Shown piece by piece: positions 10,301 to 21,114 of a stretch of DNA of 64,000 bases; within the stretch, counting starts at the first letter, position 1; each line of letters opens with the position of its first letter. The stretch is from Ditylenchus dipsaci (Eukaryota > Nematoda > Chromadorea > Rhabditida > Anguinidae), in contig SADC01000350.1 in assembly GCA_004194705.1 (NCBI GenBank), forward strand, positions 620,001-684,000. Direction: 5' to 3'. Both the position numbers and the translations under genes were made by a program. The notes under the pieces were generated by a model that saw only the letters and a program-made list of their open reading frames with translations, had not been told where the DNA came from and ran no database searches.

Positions 10301-10475
10301 GGTACTGCCGACTGAGCATTACCATTAAGATACCACTACCTAGAAAATACGTCCCACGGCTAAACTATAGTATAAGTGATTCGCCCAAAATAAGGTTTAT
10401 GAACTCATATCAACGTTTTATGGCTTTAAATAGGTAGAAAACACAAAAAACTATTAGGAAGGCCATTTCCGAGAA

Positions 10476-13162
10476 TTTTTTTTTTGCAAAATTTCCGGTT
10501 GAAATACTTTTCGACCCTGAAATGGCGCTTTTTCTGCCGCAAATGGCACTTTCCTGCCGGAAATTTGATTCTGCCAGAAATGGCACTTTCCTGCCGGGTT
10601 TTGCTCTTTTCCTGCCGGATTTTGCTCTTTGCCTGCAGGGTTTTGATCTTTTATTGTCTAGTTTGCTATTTTATTGCTATACTTACAGAAACAAGATGAC
10701 GAAGGACTGGCAAACACAAACTACATGCACGACGAAGGAGCAACTCGACGAGTGGAGGGCTCAGCAAGGCGGAAATTGGCAGAGGTGAGAATATTCATAT
10801 TATATGAGGTTTATCAGATGAGGTTTAACGCTTCTTTTAGCAGAGAGACCTACTCCGGCGAGAAGTGGAAGTGCGAGATGTTCGTCTGCAAGTTTTCAGA
10901 CCACGCCCATCCTGGCGTCTACAGCTGCCCGGCCGTGATGCGCATCCGCACAAAGACAGATCTCTCCGAGGCACTCATACAAATGGCGCGAGATCACAAC
11001 GACCACCGACCAGTGAAGGATAAAGGCCTCAACGTGCAGATGAAGGAGCAGATCGTGAAGCACAAAGACAAGACCGCCGGACAGATCCGCAAGGAGATCC
11101 AGGTAGCGACTTTTGATTAGATAGCCATTTCTGCACAATGCTTTTTTCAGAAGGAGCAGGCCAAGCAAGGTTCCGAGCTGCGTGGGCTGAAGATTCCGAC
11201 AAATACACAAATCAAGAAGCAGAAGCAAATACTCGGAGAGAAGGAAGGTCACACCGCGCAACTCAGCCTGGAGGACGTAGAAGCGCTCTACGAGGACAAC
11301 AGAACCATCCCGGAGGAAGAAGACATTCCCTACTGCAGCGGATTCGGCAAGCAAGAGGTGCCAAGAAAGACGGCGAAGATGGCGAGATGGAGTGGCAATT
11401 CTTCCTGATCTTTACGACGCCCCGCCTAATGAAGAAACAGCACGGCTCGCTGATCATCGAAACCGACGCCACGTACAAGCTCAACTTGCTCGGCTATCCG
11501 GTGCTCGTGAGTCCTTTAATCATTGACTCTTTATCCTATTCTCGTCTTCTCATCTTTTCAGGTTGCTGGTTTCTCCGACGCGAACAAGCGATTCCACCCC
11601 ACGACCATTGGCATCTGCACCTCTGAGAGCAAGTTCTCCTACGCGGGCCTTCTAACCGCCATCAAGTACGCCGACCAACTGCGAACCTACGTGCCTAGAA
11701 TGGTGGTCCGAGATGCCGATGCATTCATCACAGCCGTAGGTCAATTTTATTCTATTTATTGATCTATATTGATATGCTTTTTAAGCCTGAAGAGAAGTCT
11801 GGCCAAACGCTGCGGATGAGCTTTGTTTCTTCCACGTCATGCAGCAACTGGAAAGGAACTTCCGAAGGTGGTCGCTCACGTTGATTCTGTACTAGAGATC
11901 CAGGATGACCTTCGCCTACTCGCCCGAGCCCGTTCTGATGAGGAGCACGCTATCGGTAGACATTCATAGAGTTAGCATTCATAGAATTATAACAATGGAA
12001 ATATTGGTTTCAGGATCCAGAACGCTGCACCGCCATTGGACTGAGAAGTGGAGCGGACAGAGCGCATCTTTACCGGCCTGGAGAAATTCATCGGATCCTG
12101 TTTTGCCCGCAACACCTACAATCAGTGGTTCTACCAAAACGGCCAGAGAGTGGAACGATGATCATCGCGACTGACAATGCCACCGAAGGGATGAACTTGT
12201 TACTGAAGTCTCGATACACACAGAGGGCGCTCCAAGGCTTCTCCAGGCACCTTCTTCAACTGATGCAGATCGTGGGTGACTGAAGCGAGGATACCGAACG
12301 TCAGGTAAGATCTTTCTAGCATTTAGAATCGATAGATATCATAGTTAACAAGCGTTTAGGTGCCAGCCGGTGTGCCGAAGATCGACCAAAGCCTACAAGC
12401 AATCTGCGCAAGGCGATCGTGAAGTTGCGAGAAGAGAAGCGACCCTTCGTCAACATCAAGCAGGGTTATTGGCTGACTCCTTCGGCAAACTACCAGGCGA
12501 ATGTAAGCGAACAGAAGCCGGCGATCGAGCAGATGTGGCGCGAACTCAACGAGGCGACTACTGTGGATTACGGGAGAGATAAGAACTTCACCTTCCCTAG
12601 CTGGCAATGGTACAAGGAGCATCGCGAATATTTCTATGAGCTGAAGCGCCACTACCTTTACGACAATTTCCTCAGATGTACCTGCCCGTGGGGATCACGG
12701 ATGTGATTTGCAAACACGCGGTGCTGAAGATGGAAGAGCTCAAGCTGATCGCGCCTAGAACAACGCCGCTCAGAAACCAAGAAAGAGAGGGAGACGCGCC
12801 AAGTAGGAGGAGCATAGAGGACGACGTGACTTGTTATTTTTATTTGGACTTGACTTGGTGTTGACTGTTAGTGGTTTGAATAAAGCTTGAATATGAAAGA
12901 TTTTATGGCATTCTTTCTGTTCTCCTTTGTTCATTATAAGGTATTCGAGTGTACCATAAGTATAGGCAATAAAATAGCAAACTAGACAATAAAAGATCAA
13001 AACCCGGCAGGCAAAGAGCAAAACCCGGCAGGAAATGAGCAAAAACCGGCAGGAAAAGTGCCATTTCGGCAGAATCAAATTTCCGGCAGGAAGTGCTATT
13101 TCCGGCAGAAAAAGCGCCATTTCAGGGTCGAAAAGTGTAACAACCAAAATTTTTGTAAAAAC
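10476..13162 (+). mobile_element. MULE-type DNA transposon with ~210-base TIRs built of tandem repeats
   Basis: Terminal inverted repeats lie at about 10476-10690 and 12945-13162. Both contain CTTTTCGACCCTGAAATGGC, several copies of TTTCCTGCCGG with TTTTGCTC spacers, and the inner block TTGTCTAGTTTGCTATTTTA. Between them is a multi-exon transposase gene (10696-12790) with FLYWCH-like and SWIM zinc fingers. Long TIRs with internal subrepeats are known in Mutator-like elements. Target duplications (9 bases expected for Mutator) could not be assigned by eye because the ends are in A/T runs. Confidence 0.85.
10696..12790 (+). pseudogene. MULE transposase (FLYWCH-like zinc finger, DDE core, SWIM finger), frame-broken
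   Basis: Exons: 10696-10784 (MTKDWQTQTTCTT start), 10841-11102, 11151-11506, 11562-11735, then less certain pieces to 12790, separated by short GT-AG introns. Domains in order: a FLYWCH-like finger (WKCEMFVCKF ... CPAVMRI ... DHNDH), a MULE catalytic segment (ETDATYKLNLLGYPVL, then AGFSDANKRFHPTTIGICTS), an ELCFFHVMQQLERNFRRW region typical of the domain end, and a C-terminal SWIM finger (CTCPWG, then DVICKHAV). At least three frame shifts separate these, including one inside the SWIM finger at CCGTGGGGATC. Either the copy has died or the assembly has lost single bases; the domains themselves are well preserved. Confidence 0.8.
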
Positions 13163-13194
13163 CATGATACCACTTATGGTTAATATTTTAAAGG

Positions 13195-13310
13195 TACCTG
13201 GATCGGACACGGACGAAAGGCTACAACGGCCGAAAAGGCTCCAACAGGCCAAAAGGCTACAACTCGAAAAAAGGGACAAAAGGCTACAACTCAGTGAAAT
13301 TGGGAAAAAG
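13195..13310 (+). repeat. Degenerate tandem repeat (AAAGGCTACAAC unit)
   Basis: Six or so copies of AAAAGGCTACAAC-like units lie directly after the MULE right end. No facing inverted array is visible within the window. Confidence 0.6.
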
Positions 13311-13394
13311 CGCCGCAAACCCCCCAAAAAAAAGAGCCGTAACTTCTGGCGTTTGATTTGCGGATCGAGCAGTTGCTGTTCCAATGCATGAGTC

Positions 13395-14337
13395 CACAGG
13401 TAGAGACGACAAAGGCTTGCTACTGCGACTTTTGGAAGACTGCTGAGGGTCCTGGCTACCAGTTGAGCTGAGCTGTAGCAGGTTGATCCCTTTGACTGAC
13501 GGAACTGACGAAGCTGGCTGTGTTCCTTAAATCGCTGCTGATTGAGAGGCATGTCCAAGAATCCTAGTGCGTTGAGCGCATTGATCCCTAGGAGGTTGAT
13601 TGAACCATGCTGAGCCACCACAAAGCCTGCTTGACTGAGCGACCATTGGCAGAGAAGGAGGCGATACCATCACCGATGAACTTGCAGCTTGACCCACTAT
13701 AAAGACGACCCTGCCATTTGCCTTGATAGATTGGAGGCTGGCCAATAGCTTGATACGTTTCCTCATTGATGACTTCTTTCCAGATGCTTTGCTTCGGCGA
13801 TTGTTGAAAGGTAGCTGGCAGCTTCTTCCACAATTTCTTCGAACTTGACTGCATCTCCCTTTCCGTTGATTTGACGGAGAAGGCGGGTTCGGATAGCGGC
13901 ATCTTGATTTGACTTGAGACCCAACAGCAGGAGAAGGCAATTGAACTCTTCCTCTTTGAGAGAGCTGAACTTGAATAGACGGAGCTGGCCCTTGAGACGA
14001 TTGACGTAGTGGCGGAATTCTTCCTCGTCTTTTTGACAAAACGCAGGCACTAGAAGCGGTCCACCACCAGAGAGCGAGAATAAGCGAATAGTTTAGATAG
14101 ACCACTAACCGTTTCGTCGAGATTGAAGTCGGTCACATCCTTAGGCAGGCAGCTCTTGGAGTATTTGGCGAAGGCTTCGGCAGAGAGCTTGGTCATCAGG
14201 AGCTTCACTTTGGTTGATTCCACCATTTTCGAAGCTGTGCAATCAAGAGAGAATCGGAACCACTGCATCCAGTTTTGGAACTTGTTCGGATCACTTTCAT
14301 CTGAGTTGAAGACTTTTATATCTGGCAATTGAGGCAA
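13395..14337 (-). pseudogene. Ty3/gypsy-like gag and protease remnant
   Basis: Reading the minus strand from 14337: MPQLPDIKVFNSDESDPNKF ... WMQWFRFSLD is a gag-like start typical of Ty3/gypsy elements of invertebrates. After a break, DEEEFRHYVNRLKGQLRLF continues gag. Around 13620-13790 a retropepsin-like stretch follows (EVINEETYQAIG, LYSGSSCKFIGDG, then GSINLLGINALNALGF, the usual LLG segment). It ends near 13395, before any reverse transcriptase, and the pieces lie in three frames, so it is a 5'-end fragment. A long frame at 12770-13621 that joins this to the MULE right end is a chimera of two elements. Confidence 0.7.
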
Positions 14338-14899
14338 CGTAAAGATTGAAGGAGCAGGCAGAGCATTGTCACCAATGACACGGAACTTGTGACACTTGAC
14401 ATTTTAAAGCAGTCTCAAGCGGCGACCATATTTATTTCTAACCCGAACAAATAATATAAACAAACTGAATTAACAGATATGATACCAACAAAGTTTCTAT
14501 TATTTTTAAGCTCTTTCTTTTCTTAACCGAGAAACCACTGAGTAGAGAGACACACTGAACAAAAAGATTCATACTGACACATAGAGAAATACAATAACCA
14601 CAGTATTATTGATGACCACACGCGGGTTCAGCATCTTGATTCTTCAAAACTTCGGCACTATTCCATTGTTCCATTCCACTAATTAATAAGGGTTTAAGGC
14701 ACCCTCAAACCAGCAACTTGTGGAGGACCCAAATCCATAAGTACTCAAAAGGACCACAAGGGTCATCCGGGTGGGTCCCGAGGTGGTTGTGCCTAAGCCA
14801 TGACCCTGTGGAGGTAAAGGCTGAATTTTTGGATGGCTGAGCCTCTGGCTCGAAGCCAAAGGCCGGAAAAGGGAGGAGACCTTTTCGGCCGAAAAATTG

Positions 14900-15345
14900 A
14901 AGATGTTGAACATAGTTTTGAATACTGGGGCCTATCGCATAAATAACTCTGGTATGCATGCTTTTTCATGCATCCAGAGTCACTTTCGAGTGATTTGTAT
15001 CTAAGGTATGTGGTGTGCGCATCTCAACTCCAAGCCCCTAAGCCCCGAAGGGGCGCAGGGGGCTTGAGAGTTAGAGATGCGCGCACACACTTACCTTAGA
15101 CATGATTCCGAGAAGTACTCTTGACCATAAAATGCATATAGAGTCTCTTTTTGCCACGGCCCAGTTGAAAACATGGTGAGGCAATCGAAGAATACAAACA
15201 TTTGAATTTCTATAAAGATTGAAAACGTGATATTTCACTATGTTTTGGTCAATGGAGCTGTGCAAAAAGAGACTCTGTATGCATTTTATGATCAAAAGTA
15301 CTTCTCGGAATCATGTCTAAGGTAAGTGAGTGCGCGCACCCCTTC
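14900..15345. repeat. Palindromic repeat with GTGTGCGCATCTCAA core, copy 1
   Basis: From GATGTTGAACATAGTTTTGA the element passes through TGGTATGCATGC, CATCCAGAGTCACTTTCGAG and TAAGGTATGTGG to a strong hairpin (CATCTCAACTCCAAGCCCC / GGGGGCTTGAGAGTTAGAGA). It then continues as an inverted second half, AAGTACTCTTGACCATAAAA to its complement near 15300. Related copies lie at 32785-33058 and 34246-34432. Confidence 0.8.
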
Positions 15346-15805
15346 GGGGCGCAGGGGGCTTGGTTGGTTAATGGAATAGCGGCAAAACTTCTCTTGAGGC
15401 ACCACTAAAAAGAGAAATAGACTGAATAAAAATATTTATATTAGAACATAGAAAAATACAACAATCACAGTACCATTAATGACTATTACGCGGGTTCAGC
15501 AGCTTCATTATTCGATACTTCTTCGAGACATCACGAAGCAGAGTGAGAGAGACTGAACCAGGTAAGAACACAGATATAAGACAGAGTGAGAGACAACACA
15601 CAAGTCACAAATGAAAACCAAAATTTTATTGACATCTCAACAGACGAATAACACAATGACATTCTTGTAGACCAAATTCCTGACGCATTCAGTAAAACAT
15701 CAACTGAAACATAACGTAGATGACCGCCACGTGGGTTGAGCAGCTCGATTCTTCCATCACTCCCCTTGAGACTTTCCAAAGCAGAGAAACTAAAACAGAA
15801 TAATA

Positions 15806-16056
15806 GACCGTATTTCTCTAATTAGACGACATGTCGGTTTATTTTTCAACCCTTCAAAAATCGTGAAAATTTCGGGTCGATCTCGACATCCGGTGAAGGT
15901 CCGAAATCGAAAAAATGGAATCGATAAAGCTCGTGGGAGCTAAGAAAACGCAATAAACAGCGATGTAAATTTTTTTCTTTGGACTGAGATACGGACCCTC
16001 AAAGTAGGGGGTGTCGGTTTATTAGAGGGTGTCGGCTAATTAGAGAAAATACGGTA
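15806..16056. mobile_element. MITE, TACCGTATTTTCTCTAATT family
   Basis: It starts ACCGTATTTCTCTAATTAGA and ends AATTAGAGAAAATACGGTAT. Its interior is the inverse of the copy at 9474-9726 (GTCGATCTCGACAT and GGGTGTCGGTTTATTAGAGG shared). It is inserted between two of the LTR-like units. Confidence 0.9.
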
Positions 16057-18964
16057 TGATAGAAGCGAAAATAATATACACTCACAGGGACATACTTTAC
16101 CATCACGCGGGTTTCGCTGCTCAATTTTTCGACCACTTCACTTGAGACCCGTGACTGAGAAAGACTAAGACATGAATTGATAATCACAGAAAAAAGAAAG
16201 AGTGAGTCAACCACTGACTTTTCACAAACAAAAAGGGCAAAAAGGTGATTCTATCTTGTTACCAAATCTGAGAGTTAAAAATATTCGTTACTCGATATTT
16301 ACCCCTTTTAGAGACTTGCAATTGACATAATAATTGCAAAAAAAAAGTATTAAAAATTTGCCACCGTTTACACGACTGCTGATAAAAGAATCAAAAATTT
16401 ACAACGGATTACACTATTTACGAATTAAAAGACAAATGTAGGTTGCCAAGTTTCGAGGGCTCGACTCGATGGCTCAAAAAATTTTCGTGGCGGATTCTCT
16501 GCCTCACAATTTTGAAATGTTTCGGCACTTGTTTACTTGGGGGGGGGGGGTGGTTGGTCAGTCTTTTTTTTGGTTAACTGTGAATAAGGTTTGAAGGTCT
16601 CCTAAGTAATTTTTATATGCTAAAAACGATGAAATTATTTGTTTCCAAAGGTTTTTCGAGCTATGTGGTGACGATTTGGGTACTAATTCAATAGAAAATA
16701 GTACTATGGAAGTACTAAATAGTACTACAATAGTACCATAAAATACTAGGGTACTAATTTAGTACTAAATACTATTTTAGTGCATAGTACTAAATTATCA
16801 CTTAGTACTAGTCAGGGTTCTCAATTTTTTTCTAGGAGTTCAACTGAAAATGCTAGTAAGCCATTTTTGCCCTAATTTTATTTAGTCTAGTAAAAATAAA
16901 ATGCCACAATAGCATCTACAAAAGTTCAATTTTGCGGGAAATCTTTACTAGCATTTCTAAAGTCTAGTAAAATCAAAACGCCAAGCTAGCAATTACGAAA
17001 TTTCATTTTTGCCAACGATTTCTACTAGCATTTGTAAAGCCTATTGAAAGCAAAAAGATATGCTAGCATTTCCGAAAGTCTGTTTTCGCGGGAGATCTCT
17101 AGGAGAATTTTCTAAAAATCTGTTTTCATAGAATCGTCTAATTAGCAATGAAATATCTTCAATTTTTTTATTTGCAGTCTATATGTACCTCTTGCTTAGC
17201 ATTTTAACAGTTCCTAATCTCTTATATATTCAGAAATTTCGCTTTGCTTCAGCATGCTATCTTTTTGCTCAAACAGCTGTACAAGGGGAATAGCGTGGTC
17301 AAAGTGATCAAGAATACCGTGAAAAAAGGTGGCTTCCATTTTCGATTCTGCTTCTTTCCAATGAGGAGAAGAGTAGGTTTCTCATCACTATATTGATTTA
17401 TCACCAACCTATTTGTCTTCATCATTTAGAGGAACCAGCTACGTGAATTCCTATATGCCGGATGCTCTCTCTTACTGCTCTTAGTCTTAAAAGGGCTTAG
17501 TCTCGTAATTATTTTCTATCATTCAGACTGAAAATTCGATTTAGAGCGTTTAATCTATTGCGTGTGCCATGCTTCGTATATGGGATCAACCGAACGCTCT
17601 TGATGTCTATGAATCATTCTCTGACAGCCATCAAGAATTCCGATGACTGCGAGTTATGATCAAGGCGTTACGTAAATCGAACTTGGCTACACAGGATCTA
17701 GACTCTTTACTCGGTCAGAATTGATCAGGTACTATTCTTCATTTCGAACGACAATTTTTAATGACCGCAGTGCTTGTTTTCAGGAGAATGAAAGGGGTTT
17801 TCGCTACTGCATGACAATGTTTACTGTGCCTGCTACCGGAAGTCCCGTGGAGCAAGTTTTTTTATCGACTGGACTCATGATTAAACTCGAGAGAAGCTGC
17901 CAAACTGCCAGATAATTGTCTAATGCAACCAGGAAATTCTTTTTGAGTCTCATTAATGTGTTGAATTTGCACGTTTTGTTATACACGCTTTTTTTTCTTT
18001 GTTGGATAAATAAAGTGTTATGAATTCATAAGCCTTCACATGGTCATTGTTATGTATAATGACCACTCAGTTGAATGGCCTTGATCGAGTGCCATGAAGA
18101 GATCTATACCATAGCAGGTCTCCCTCACGAAGAATGTTGATTGGGCAAACCAAATTGTTCTGGCTAGTCAGGGAGGTTTGGCTATTGTGAAGACTGTCAC
18201 TTACAACCAAGGAAATTCATGTGTTTTATTCACAGTGTAATCTGATATGTAACACTGCAATCAACAATTTGATTTTTGGGAACATTTTAATATAAAATGA
18301 GGATAGATCAGATACGATGAAAGGACAGCTATTAAATAGAACTCAAATATATCGATCAGTAGTTCGACAATTTCATGTTAGTAGAGTTTAGCCAATGCTA
18401 GTAAAAATTAACCCACAAAAAAGAACTTTCAAAATGCTTACTCGAAACTTTTATTATGGTAGACTTTAGAAATGCAAGTAGAAATAGTTGGCGAAAACAG
18501 ACTTTCGGAAAGGCTAGCTCATCTTTTTTTCTTTCACTAGACTTAAGAAATGCTAGTAGAAATCGTCGGCAAAAACGAAATATTGTAAATGCTAGCTTGG
18601 CGTTTTGTTTTACTAGATTTTAGAAATGCTAGTAGAGATCTCCCACGAAATAAAACTTTCGCAAATGCTAGCTTGGCGTTTTGATTTTACTAGACTTGAC
18701 AAATGCTAGTAGAGATTGACGGCAAAAACGAAATTTCGTAAATGCTAACTTGGCGTTTTGTTTTTACTAGACTTTACAAATGCTAATAAAAATTTCCCGC
18801 AAAATCGAACTATTGTAAATGCTAGTGTAGCATTTTGTTTTTACTAGACTTTACAAAAGCTAGTTAAATTAATATGGTCAGCTAGACTTTAAATATATTA
18901 GTGTTGGCAATTTGCCTTCTACTAGCATTCTCAAAACAGGCCTTTTTTGCGAACCCTGGTGCTA

Positions 18965-19390
18965 GTAGTACTTTTTCTATTTTTTTGCGATTTTATGTTA
19001 AAAAGAGACACTGCACATATGTTTGTTTTTAACATAAAATAACTAAAAGAACTGTCACTAAGATTATAGGACGACATATCTGGTGTGTTTTTTAACCATA
19101 GTACTAAAAAAGTACTAAGTACTAAAATAGTACCTAGTACTAAATAGTACTATTAGTACTAGTACTAATTTTGTACTTAGTACTATTTTAGCACTAAGAA
19201 CTATTTTAGTACTAGGCACTATTTTAGTAATTAGTACTATTTTAGTACTATGGTTAAAAAACACACACAGGTATGTCGTCTTCTAATCTTAGTGACAGTT
19301 CTTTTAGTTATTTTATGTTAAAAACAAACAAACATATGTGCAGTGTGTCTTTTTAACATAAAAATCGCAAAAAAATAGAAAAAGTACTAC
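18965..19390. repeat. Palindrome centred in GTACTA array
   Basis: GTACTTTTTCTATTTTTTTG, TGTTAAAAAGAGACACTGCA and CTAAGATTATAGGACGACAT on the left face their complements on the right. The centre (about 19090-19250) is almost pure GTACTA/TTAGTAC repeat. Pairing arms extend about 120 bases beyond the array on each side. Confidence 0.85.
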
Positions 19391-19509
19391 TAATACTAAG
19401 TACTACTAATGACTAGTACTAAGTGATAATTTAGTACTAGGTACTAAAATAGTATTTAGTACTAAATTAGTACCCTAGTACTTTATGGTACTATTTTAGT
19501 ACTATTTAG

Positions 19510-19937
19510 TACAGTCGACTCTCCCAATAACGAACCCCCAAAAGTTCGTTCCCACCTTGGGTCCGACACTTTTTTTAGCCTGATTTTTAAAATTTTTCCT
19601 AGTTCTGTTTTGACAGTCTGCTCCCAAATATCGTAAGGATTCCGATTTTACCAATCGTTTTTCAGAAATCCAAAAATTTTTCCTCTAAAAAAGCAAAAAC
19701 TCTATTTAAGGACAGGCTTTTTCAAAAATCCCTGTGCTTGAATCGAGTTTTTGCTTTTTTAGAGGAAAAATTTTTGGATTTCTGAAAAACGATCGGTAAA
19801 ATCGGAATCCTTACGATATTTGGGACCAGACTGTCAAAACAGAACTAGGAAAAATTTTAAAAAATGAGGCTAAAAAAGTGTCGGACCCAAGGTGGGAACG
19901 AACTTTTTGGGGTTCGTTTTTGGGAGAGTCGACTGTA
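19510..19937. mobile_element. pogo/Tigger-like MITE inserted in GTACTA array
   Basis: Ends TACAGTCGACTCTCCCAATA and its complement TTGGGAGAGTCGACTGTA, on TA sites. The arms of about 200 bases are very similar, including AACGAACTTTTGGGG-type blocks and a shared TTTTTGGATTTCTGAAAAAC. The flanks on both sides are GTACTA repeat, so this insertion is younger than the array. Confidence 0.9.
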
Positions 19938-19990
19938 CCACAAAAGTACTATTTAGTACCCCAAAAGTACTATTTAGTACCTAAATAGTC

Positions 19991-20811
19991 ACCCTGTGTG
20001 TCAGTGAAACTGCACCATTTTCGAAAAAAATTGTCAAGGCTTCCGCGGACTGGTGAAACCCCAAAAAATTTTCTGATGTTTCAGCCAACTAATTTAAAGC
20101 AGTTATAGTTGAATGACTAAAAATATTCAATTAACAGAGAGAATATATTAACCCGACCATTTGTAAATAAGCCAGTCTCACCGTTCGACCTTTCAGTGCT
20201 AAAGCCATCTTGACTTCCCAATACTCAAGCTACAAGATAGCTTGAAAAGGAAAAAATTTTATCCGTCATAGCCAGACCCTTTGTCATTCTTACACGTTGT
20301 GTGTTTTTAAACAGCCCATTAATGCTTCAAAGGGAAGCAGAACACTTTATATCAGCGAAGAAACTGACACTGATTTATTAGTTCTTTTAGAGTTCCGTGT
20401 GGCTCACAGGAAATGTTGGGTCGACAGGTCAATCAGAAGTATCAGAATTTGAAAAAGAACTAAAAAATGTCTTTAAATCGCCGCCTATCTTATCTGAGAT
20501 ATATTATTTGTCACAACGCCAAAACTGTATTCGACTGGACAACTTGTACTCTTTCTAAAAGTTTAGCTGAGAAAACCTTTTGGATAACCCTCCTTATTAA
20601 TAGCCCTTTTCGGTAACTCTTCTTATTATTAACCCTTTGAAGTGGCTTGCTAGCGTGTTACACAAAAAAATAAGCGAGAACCAGCAGTGTTTTTCTTCAT
20701 TGAATTTTTTTATAAGCGTTGTACCTGATACGATAAAAGTTTTTTTAACCTAATTTTAAAAGTAGTGTAAGGATACAAATATCAGATTTAAAAATTGAAA
20801 ACAGAGACGCA
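19991..20811. other. No recognised feature
   Basis: AT-rich sequence with no convincing exon set, RNA gene or repeat partner in the window. It includes a partly repeated AACCCTCCTTATTAATAGCC phrase near 20590. It could hold the SRRT promoter's distal part. Confidence 0.4.
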
Positions 20812-21011
20812 TTAAAGGACCATACTTGTTAATGACAATGAGAATTTGCAAATTCAAATGCGCGCGGGACACTTCTCTTTCGTCTCGCAATCTACTCTTT
20901 CGAGTCGTTCAAAATAACTCAAAAGAGTAGAGAGCGAGACGAAAGAGAAGTGTCCCGCGCGCATTTAAATTTGCCAAATTCTCATTGTCATCAACAAGTA
21001 TGGTCATTTAA
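20812..21011. repeat. Foldback element, TTAAAGGACC-ended family, copy 2
   Basis: Starts TTAAAGGACCATACTTGTTA and ends TAACAAGTATGG-like then TCATTTAA. Arms share GAGAATTTG, AATGCGCGCGGGACACTTCT and CTTTCGTCTC; the centre has ACTCTTTCGAGTCGTTC. It lies about 100 bases upstream of the SRRT start codon, so it is in or next to the 5' UTR or promoter. Confidence 0.9.
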
Positions 21012-21114
21012 GAAAATTACCGGTTCCTGCCTTTGTTTGAGGTGTAACGCGATGGTTTGCCCTTTTATTAATCCTTTGTATCTAGAATCCTTTCATAGAA
21101 ATATTAATTCCTAG

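Larger units (their letters stand above)
14530..16210. repeat. Four dispersed repeats of one LTR-like unit
   Basis: Similar units of about 120-190 bases occur near 14530-14660, 15395-15550, 15600-15790 and 16060-16205. Each has a variant of ACGCGGGTTCAGCAGCTTGA, a TACAATAACCACAGTA/CAATCACAGTACC block and a GAGA-rich end (CAGAGTGAGAGAGACTGAAC). They lie just upstream of the gag remnant on its strand, so they may be degraded, repeatedly duplicated LTR or leader sequence. Confidence 0.5.
16670..19990. mobile_element. Giant foldback, arms of GTACTA satellite and a ~65-70-base tandem repeat
   Basis: Left arm: GTACTA-rich DNA (16670-16815), then four degraded units with GCTAGCATTT/CTAGTAAAA (16845-17115). 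Right arm: seven units of about 65-70 bases in opposite order (18390-18930; blocks AAATGCTAGTAGA, CTAGCTTGGCGTTTT, TTTTACTAGACTT), then GTACTA-rich DNA to 19990. The right arm contains its own palindrome (18965-19390) and a pogo-like MITE (19510-19937). The core, 17116-18385, has exon-like stretches (AAAKKGGFHFRF-type, and 17721-17915) with possible splice sites but no recognised protein. Confidence 0.8.

Noticed and set aside
12770..13621. 283-codon minus-strand open frame
   Set aside because: It joins the MULE right TIR, a tandem repeat and the protease end of a retroelement remnant. It is a chance fusion of unrelated DNA.
17721..17915. Possible exon in the giant foldback core
   Set aside because: An open stretch with splice-like ends exists, but no partner exons in phase and no recognised family; mentioned only in the element's description.
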